Below, piece after piece: positions 13,601 through 17,896 of a stretch of 17,896 nt of DNA. Source of the DNA: Spirochaetia bacterium (GTDB lineage Bacteria; Spirochaetota; Spirochaetia; Treponematales; Breznakiellaceae); the NCBI GenBank assembly GCA_025997675.1, contig BNUX01000061.1, forward strand, positions 1 to 17,896, written 5' to 3'. Every line of letters begins with the position of its first letter. Within the stretch, counting starts at the first letter, position 1. Position numbers and translations under genes: made by a program. The notes under the pieces are model-generated. The model was not told the DNA's origin, did no database searches, and saw nothing but the letters and a program-made list of their open reading frames with translations.

Positions 13601-14578
13601 CCTATTGTAGATACGCTCCTTGACGAGGAACTCCCGCAATTTCTGCACCGGAAACGGGAGCAGTTGACGGATATTATCAATACCCTGCTGGAAAACAAAC
13701 TTTCGAATCTTGGGTTCAATGATAGTTCCCTCGAAATTGAAACCATAGAGCGGAGGGTTACCGCCATTTTGGATTCCCCCCATGTGCAGCGCGGGGTTGC
13801 CGGTTTTGTTACTATTATTATCAAACAATTTGCACAGATCCCCTTAAACACCCTGCTTCGCATGATAAACATAAACAGCATCAATGATGTTGTACACATT
13901 ACGGAGCCCCTGATTTCAAGCGCCGTTTCCCAGGTGAAGGACAATCTTTCAACGGATGCGGTAATCGAAGTTGTGGTGCGATTGGTAAAGAACATACTGC
14001 CGGATATACTGAGTACCATAAAGGTAGAAGATGTTCTTAAGGACATTGAACTGGAAAAGGAACTGCGCAGCCTTATTACGCTTCTTATAAATGATACCCA
14101 GGTGATGCAGGATGTTTCAGATATGATTGATGAGTTACTTTATACGGTAGAAAAGGATCCTGCCTTTTATGATGATATAATTTTACGGAAGGACATGGCG
14201 GGTTTCATCGCCGGCCTTGAAAAGGATTACGGCTGGGATACTTTCCGGCTTGCGGCGGTTTCGGCCTTCAAAGCATTTCTTTCAAAGCTGAATGGTTCTA
14301 TCACAACCGAAACGAAAAATGCCATTTGCAACGAGTACCTTATTACTGCGGTGATCGATTCATGTGTATACAACTTTACGGATATTATCCGGACTATTGA
14401 TGTGCAGACCGTGGTTGAACGTGAGGTAAATAATATGCATCCCAAGGGTATTGAAACATTATTTTACCAATTCGCGGGAACCTACTTTGCCAAAATCACC
14501 CTGTACGGCTGGATTGGCGTTTTCGGCGGATTTTTGAGTTATATTGTCAGTTCTATGCTGGCAAAATTTATTAAGTAA
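10652..14578 (+). CDS. Very large double DUF445-family membrane protein
   Basis: A 1308-residue protein. DUF445 proteins (YheB/YjiN type) are usually about 380-450 residues, with a membrane hairpin and a long helical domain; their function is unknown. Here the hallmark occurs twice: GGFVGWVTNAIAINMLFKKY at residues 16-35, and GGVFAFVGIITNWLAIKMLFRPY near 658-680, the latter followed by the typical PGAKIPPFVGVVAARKP. Membrane segments are seen at about 8-30, at two sites between about 618 and 675, and at the C-terminus (about 1285-1305). The regions between are helical repeats of 20-60 residues. So it looks like a tandem duplication-fusion, with a large soluble domain after each hairpin. AAAGGG lies 9 bases before the ATG. 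It heads an operon with the PHP gene 13 bases downstream. Confidence 0.85.
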   Translation: MSAHLIAEIIVSTGLGGFVGWVTNAIAINMLFKKYGKWGGVVEAHYEEFISNMAQLVEDHLVNGETLGTEFNSPQFKAVLQKWIEDILLKELPQNSGGLRFKEIPGIEHSVDRIIDLVKSIEPELIQGMYKSLGSKKVQSLLSEEHYNYIIDKNIGSIFADAGKYEYKIQNALASFLQNKTVNTLISESAVHQVSKNIGDIIQGIDFSRFDSTVDRALYELIDTPEVDRILSCLKQRLGEMRFAEFVNNPKNLSRELLRQLHEFANSAEGRRLLHEVIADFLTAARTIDLLVADVVNPAVREGIVRFCNEKMPGIINRIVDFVRQSKTEIEMIVNDTVDNQLDTTLGGKIGKIFNDIFSENLAGSQSVNVVGKIIDALNKQGDKAGDELSRQIITMMETKTIGEILGQVQDSGIFKVQSIADLINLNLKEIPDKDIDWIDHLLKRRIGDSTGAIDISVLFDTLKQEYLYNDKFKHDIRKGVTEMARRSVSDFFDVHELKIALSPEKIKNSLRSFWNTLSGMNVSDLTGTEAPQQLRIKKETFKNLWRNNSERELNQLYHAIQNDAVYTKVAEGLIEIVNQNLDTLLAGNVSTLVNSELGKLKPPEVNAMVQDFMGREMKSINILGAVLGAVIGAGSAWAASLATLPVHFIWWMLAVYGGVFAFVGIITNWLAIKMLFRPYIPVFPGAKIPPFVGVVAARKPAFAKSLSNFVKNRMLRDDVLKNYFLANKAAVKDKSFQLVADSDYALIDTLFADKTRLDTITNFILLSVQSYLTGHREEAANAIGGFIKQQAADGRLYDILPVLRDSILKKLRESDLTPVIHTMIKKEIEGKKLAADFSGIQLKKLFEKIVQDLTRHITLDNVKKLISRQNDAFMEYVSTHTLEDLAGSAVLEDITGKITDHVGPLLHKGIGPIIKQLEKQEFNPGITLRDLFHGAIPKLLEHNITYIIDIVCGEIAKTRGELISAIKDNMPFYTIPWKSHVDPIVDTLLDEELPQFLHRKREQLTDIINTLLENKLSNLGFNDSSLEIETIERRVTAILDSPHVQRGVAGFVTIIIKQFAQIPLNTLLRMININSINDVVHITEPLISSAVSQVKDNLSTDAVIEVVVRLVKNILPDILSTIKVEDVLKDIELEKELRSLITLLINDTQVMQDVSDMIDELLYTVEKDPAFYDDIILRKDMAGFIAGLEKDYGWDTFRLAAVSAFKAFLSKLNGSITTETKNAICNEYLITAVIDSCVYNFTDIIRTIDVQTVVEREVNNMHPKGIETLFYQFAGTYFAKITLYGWIGVFGGFLSYIVSSMLAKFIK

Positions 14579-14591
14579 GGGCGAACGCACT

Positions 14592-15443
14592 ATGATCGAT
14601 TTACACACCCATTCCCGTGCCTCCGACGGCAGCCTGACCCCCTCGGAACTGATACAAACTGCCAAAAAGCGGGGCCTTTCCGCCATCGCCCTGACGGATC
14701 ATGACACCCTGGATGGTCTTGAGGAGGCCCGGGAGGAAGCGGCCAAACAGCAGATCCGGTTTATTCCGGGGATAGAGATTGACATCCGGTATGACCCCAT
14801 CACGGTGAGCGGCGAATTCCACCTCCTGGGTCTGGGGCTCCGTGAGCCCGGCCCGGTTTTCCGGGAAGCCCTGGAAGAATTGAGCCGCCTGCGGGAGGTG
14901 CGGAACCGGCACATCCTGGAGCAGATGGGGGAAATGGGGATAAAGGCGGATTACGACGAGGTCCGGGCTATTTCCGGGGGTGGTACCCTAGGACGGCCCC
15001 ACTTTGCGGCACTCCTGGTCCAGCGGCGGGTTGTAAAAAACCGGGAACAGGCCTTTGAAAAGTACCTGGGGAAGGGCAGGCCCCTGTATATTTCCAAGGA
15101 GGGGCTGGAGTTTACCCGAGCCCTGCAAATCATCCGGGACGCCGGGGGTATTCCGGTACTGGCCCATCCCATGTCCCTCTACCTTGGCTGGGGCCGGCTC
15201 CCGGCTTTCATCGCGGACCTGGTTGCCCAGGGGCTTCTGGGCATAGAAGCCTGGCATCCTACCGCGAAGGTCCGGTCCTGTAAACGGCTGGAGGAGCTGG
15301 GAAAGTCCCTGGGGCTCTACATCACCGCAGGCAGCGATTTCCACGGAACATCCCGTCCGGACCGGAAACTGGGGCTTACCGCCGGGGACCGGAAAATTGA
15401 GGACACGCTACTTGATTCGATTCCCCCCTTGCGGAATTATTGA
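14592..15443 (+). CDS. PHP-domain metal-dependent phosphoesterase
   Basis: A 283-residue protein of the YciV/TrpH branch of the PHP family, which hydrolyses nucleoside 3',5'-bisphosphates (pAp) or trims RNA 5' ends. Metal ligands are all visible: HTH at 5-7, D12, LTDHD at 34-38, GIEID at 60-64 (Glu62), His77 in EFHLLG, VLAHP in the second half, and the closing GSDFHG. I start at the ATG at 14592 because the DLHTHSRASDG motif must begin at residue 3 and AAGGG is 12-13 bases upstream; the longer frame from 14544 overlaps the previous gene. Together with the NrnA-like gene in the same operon it suggests small-RNA or pAp turnover. Confidence 0.9.
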   Translation: MIDLHTHSRASDGSLTPSELIQTAKKRGLSAIALTDHDTLDGLEEAREEAAKQQIRFIPGIEIDIRYDPITVSGEFHLLGLGLREPGPVFREALEELSRLREVRNRHILEQMGEMGIKADYDEVRAISGGGTLGRPHFAALLVQRRVVKNREQAFEKYLGKGRPLYISKEGLEFTRALQIIRDAGGIPVLAHPMSLYLGWGRLPAFIADLVAQGLLGIEAWHPTAKVRSCKRLEELGKSLGLYITAGSDFHGTSRPDRKLGLTAGDRKIEDTLLDSIPPLRNY

Positions 15444-15481
15444 AGAAATGCGATACTTTAAAAATATTTTTGATAATTTAA

Positions 15482-15500
15482 GGAACGGGTGTGACGTTCC
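15482..15500 (+). promoter_or_regulatory. Short hairpin before the secreted protein gene
   Basis: GGAACG and CGTTCC pair across a 7-base loop, ending 10 bases before the AAGGAGG ribosome site. It follows an AT-rich stretch (15450-15480) between the PHP gene and the next one, so the gap may hold a local start or attenuation point. Confidence 0.3.
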
Positions 15501-15522
15501 GAACCTTTATAAGGAGGTTGAT

Positions 15523-15966
15523 GTGAAAAAACTTTTGTTTCTTACAACCCTGTTGTTCATCCTGGCGGGGATCCTGCCGCTTATGGCCCAGCAGAATACT
15601 GCCGGGGGGAATAGTGCGGAAACCTACGCGCTTACGGTAAGCCTGGAGCGGGTCTATCCGTACCGGAAGGGGTATATCGTAAAATACAAAAAAGGAATCA
15701 CCCAGACTGCGGATGCCTATCTGCCCTACGAGTGGTTCAAGAAGCCCAGTATCCAGGATCCCACTCCCCCCAAGGGGGAAGTGATACTGATGGGTTCCGG
15801 AACCGACTGGCCTCACATGACAATATTCTATAAGAATGGGGCATTTGACCATGTCCGCCTCTATGTGCGGAAAGAACGGGGTCATGAATCCTGGGGTATT
15901 GTGCCGCTCACGGTGAATATTGATGACCGGTTTGAAAATATAGAAGATCTTAAGCTCGAATATTAA
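15523..15966 (+). CDS. Small secreted/periplasmic protein of unknown function
   Basis: Starting at the GTG at 15523, 5 bases after a perfect AAGGAGG, the protein has 147 residues. The longer frame from 15397 would overlap the PHP gene and bury the signal sequence. The first 22-24 residues are a classical signal peptide (KKLLFLTTLLFILAGILPLMA then QQ). The mature part is small, aromatic and strand-rich, with ERVYPYRKGYIVKYKKG, then a loop of prolines (KPSIQDPTPPKGEV) and FYKNGAFDHVRLYVRKERGHESW. I do not recognise the family. There is no lipobox, so it is probably released into the periplasm. Its stop shares one base with the next start (TAATG), so it is cotranscribed with the peptidase gene. 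Confidence 0.7.
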   Translation: MKKLLFLTTLLFILAGILPLMAQQNTAGGNSAETYALTVSLERVYPYRKGYIVKYKKGITQTADAYLPYEWFKKPSIQDPTPPKGEVILMGSGTDWPHMTIFYKNGAFDHVRLYVRKERGHESWGIVPLTVNIDDRFENIEDLKLEY

Positions 15967-17153
15967 TGATTTCTTCGGAATTAGGCCGCATACAGAAAGC
16001 CATCCGCAGTGAAAAACTGGACGGGTGGCTTTTTTGTAATTTCCACCACCGTGATCGGCTGGCGGACGAGATACTCCACATTAACCGTGATGATACCAAT
16101 TCCCGGCTCTGGGTGTATGCGATTCCCGCAGAAGGGATGCCTACCGGTATTATCAACGCCGTTGAGCCGAATATCCTGGACAAGCTTCCGGGGCAGAAAC
16201 GGGTATACTTTGGCCGGGACGAATTTTTAGCCCTCCTCCAGCCCCTGGGGGGCAGGCGCTGGGGGGTGCATATTTCCGATACCCTCACTATGATTTCCTA
16301 CTTAGACCGGGGCACCGCTCTGGTTCTGGAAAGTGCGGGCCTGGAACTGGCCTCCGCCGCAGGGCTGGTGCAGCGTTTCAAGGGGCTCCTGGATGGGCCG
16401 GGGGTTGCCTCCCATGAACGGGCTGCAACGGCGCTCTACGATATTGTGGAACAGACATGGGAAACCGCCCGGAAGGCCTATAGGGACAAAAAACCCCTCG
16501 ATGAGGGGGATCTGCTCCGGGTTATGACCGCGGCCATTGAAAGCCGGGGGCTTGTAACGGATCATGCGCCCATTATTGCCGCTGGGGCAAACGCGGGGAA
16601 TCCCCACTATAGTTGCAGCGGAGCGGGGGCGCCCATTCGGGAAGGGGATGTGATTCAGTTTGACCTCTGGGCCAAGGAAAAGGATGCCGGGGCTATCTAT
16701 GCGGATATTGCCTGGGTTGGCGTTTTTGCGCCCGCCCCTTTGACGAAGTATGAAAAGGCCTTTAGGGAATTGGTTTTCGTCCGGGAGGGTGTGTATGAAT
16801 ACATCGCCGGTCAAATAGCCTCCGGGCGGACCGTTTCCGGGGCTATGGCGGACGCAAAGGCCCGGGAAGCCCTGTCCGGTCTGGGTTACCGGGCTGTGCT
16901 AAAGCACCGCACCGGCCACGGTATCGATACCCAGTGCCACGGATCGGGGGTGAACATCGATTCCTGGGAATTTCCGGACCCCCGGCCCATCCTGGAGGGC
17001 TCCTGTTTTTCCCTGGAACCGGGAATCTATTTCCCCGACTTCGGAATGCGTACCGAGGTGAACGTGTATATTAAAGATGCCCGGGCGATTATTTCCCAAG
17101 GGGACCGCCGCCAATCTTCTCTACTCTGTTGTAATTCAGGGCCAATACGGTGA
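15966..17153 (+). CDS. M24-family metallopeptidase (Xaa-Pro aminopeptidase-like)
   Basis: A 395-residue cytoplasmic enzyme with the pita-bread fold of Xaa-Pro dipeptidases and aminopeptidases, which release residues ahead of proline. The N-terminal creatinase-like domain is about 1-140; the catalytic domain is about 150-385. Five metal ligands are in place: Asp233 (VIQFDLWAK), Asp247 (YADIAW), His318 (HRTGHGID), Glu351 (SLEPGIYF), Glu364 (MRTEVNVYI), and His214 (NPHYS) fits the proton-shuttle position. The ATG at 15966 overlaps the stop of the previous gene by one base. The last 15 residues are irregular (SSLLCCNSGPIR), which may be genuine. The next gene starts inside the stop codon. Substrate unknown. 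Confidence 0.9.
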   Translation: MISSELGRIQKAIRSEKLDGWLFCNFHHRDRLADEILHINRDDTNSRLWVYAIPAEGMPTGIINAVEPNILDKLPGQKRVYFGRDEFLALLQPLGGRRWGVHISDTLTMISYLDRGTALVLESAGLELASAAGLVQRFKGLLDGPGVASHERAATALYDIVEQTWETARKAYRDKKPLDEGDLLRVMTAAIESRGLVTDHAPIIAAGANAGNPHYSCSGAGAPIREGDVIQFDLWAKEKDAGAIYADIAWVGVFAPAPLTKYEKAFRELVFVREGVYEYIAGQIASGRTVSGAMADAKAREALSGLGYRAVLKHRTGHGIDTQCHGSGVNIDSWEFPDPRPILEGSCFSLEPGIYFPDFGMRTEVNVYIKDARAIISQGDRRQSSLLCCNSGPIR

Positions 17154-17896
17154 ATGCGGTTCCGTCATCTTTACTTGAGTTTATCCGTGAAGGCTCAAAG
17201 TTCCTGTTGGCTGGCCACAAGGAACCCGATGGGGACTGCGTGGGGAGCCAGCTTGCCCTGGTCTCGGTCCTGAGGCGAATGGGCAAGGAAGCGATCCCCT
17301 GTTCCGCCGGCCCCTTTAAGCGTACCGAAATAAAGCCCTATGCCGCATCGTTTATCCCCCAGCCCGGGGATACGGAACGGGAAGGCGCCCGGGTCATCAT
17401 CCTTGACTGTAGCTGCCGGGAACGTACCGGGGATCTTGCGCCCTTCGTGGAGGGGCTTCCCACGGCGGTAATCGACCACCACGCAAGCAACAATGTTGCC
17501 GGTGACCGTTCCGTCCCCCTCTTATACCTGAATCCGGAAGCGCCCTCGACTACCTTTCTGGTCCTTGAAGTCATTGAAGCCCTGGGCCTTAGCCCCACTG
17601 CGGAGGAGGCGGAACTGCTCCTCTTTGGGCTTGCTACGGACACGGGGTTTTTCCGGCATGTGGACCAGGGGGGCGCCGAAACCTTCCGTTGTGCCAGCCG
17701 GTTGATTAGCGCCGGGGCAAGTCCCAAGAAGGTGTTCCAGGCCATCAACGGCGGCAAGAGCCTGGATTCCCGGATACTCATGGGCAAGGTGCTGTCAGCG
17801 ACACGGTCCTTTTACGGCGGGAAGCTTCTCCTCTCCACCGAATCCCTGGAGGACACAAAGCGGTTTGGGCTTGAGGGCCGGGACTCGGACAGCCTC
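17150..17896 (+). CDS. DHH-family phosphoesterase (NrnA/oligoribonuclease-like), 3' end outside window
   Basis: Starts at the GTG at 17150, overlapping the TGA of the peptidase gene as GTGA, with CAGGG 8 bases upstream; 249 codons remain open to the window end. Four DHH-family motifs are readable: GHKEPDGDCVGSQ (27-39), VIILDCS, AVIDHH, and GLATDTGFFRH. In this family the DHH domain with a C-terminal DHHA1 domain degrades short oligoribonucleotides and dephosphorylates pAp (NrnA). The DHHA1 domain would lie beyond the edge, although the last residues (SATRSFYGGKLLLSTESLED) may be its beginning. The usual length is about 310-330, so some 70 residues are missing. Its neighbour PHP phosphoesterase acts on related substrates. 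Confidence 0.85.
   Translation, partial: MNAVPSSLLEFIREGSKFLLAGHKEPDGDCVGSQLALVSVLRRMGKEAIPCSAGPFKRTEIKPYAASFIPQPGDTEREGARVIILDCSCRERTGDLAPFVEGLPTAVIDHHASNNVAGDRSVPLLYLNPEAPSTTFLVLEVIEALGLSPTAEEAELLLFGLATDTGFFRHVDQGGAETFRCASRLISAGASPKKVFQAINGGKSLDSRILMGKVLSATRSFYGGKLLLSTESLEDTKRFGLEGRDSDSL

Noticed and set aside
11627..13828. Several minus-strand frames of over 100 residues inside the DUF445 gene
   Set aside because: They mirror the codon structure of the large gene, which has two clear family signatures; no start signals.
14601..17482. Long minus-strand frames in the GC-rich operon
   Set aside because: Shadow frames favoured by GC-rich third positions; the plus-strand genes have full catalytic motifs.

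Overview
The window looks like a piece of a spirochaete chromosome, most likely a gut Treponema of the T. primitia/azotonutricium type. This is inferred from the style of the conserved genes at the right end (a very large DUF445 membrane protein, a PHP phosphoesterase, an M24 peptidase and a DHH phosphoesterase), the Treponema-like lipoprotein signal, and attC-like repeats resembling those of treponemal integrons. No ribosomal or other species marker is present, so the genus is an inference.

The left half, about 1-7050, is AT-rich and behaves as an integrated mobile element. Its edge carries the first codons of a leftward transposase (1-65) and a GC-rich, structured non-coding patch (240-445). 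Then come a divergent pair, an XRE repressor (446-805, minus) and a 61-residue protein resembling a repressor C-terminus (927-1112, plus), with a promoter and inverted repeats between them. A small lipoprotein follows (1196-1570, plus). Next, all leftward, are a tyrosine recombinase, a replication protein with the three palm motifs of superfamily-A polymerases, two small unknown proteins, and a large serine recombinase with its own promoter. A repressor, two recombinases and a polymerase-like Rep suggest a plasmid- or phage-like integrative element.

The segment 7050-8890 is a SIR2-family gene, probably a phage-defence NADase, with its own consensus promoter. It is bounded by a 19-bp inverted pair (18 of 19 identical) joined to foldable sequence on the outer sides, as expected for a gene cassette held between integron attC sites. 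Both attC-like sites look damaged: the left one abuts the mobile element, and the right one has lost its last core box next to an IS remnant.

The segment 8900-10650 is a scrapyard: the 3' part of an IS1182-like transposase, the C-terminal half of a CAP/SCP-domain gene, a VapB-like antitoxin with a truncated VapC toxin, and a second decayed copy of the CAP gene tail.

From 10652 to the end the sequence is GC-richer, collinear and intact. It holds a 1308-residue double DUF445 protein, a PHP phosphoesterase, a small secreted protein, an M24 Xaa-Pro-type peptidase and the start of an NrnA-like DHH phosphoesterase. These are tightly packed with 1- to 4-base overlaps at two junctions and look like one operon of chromosomal backbone genes.
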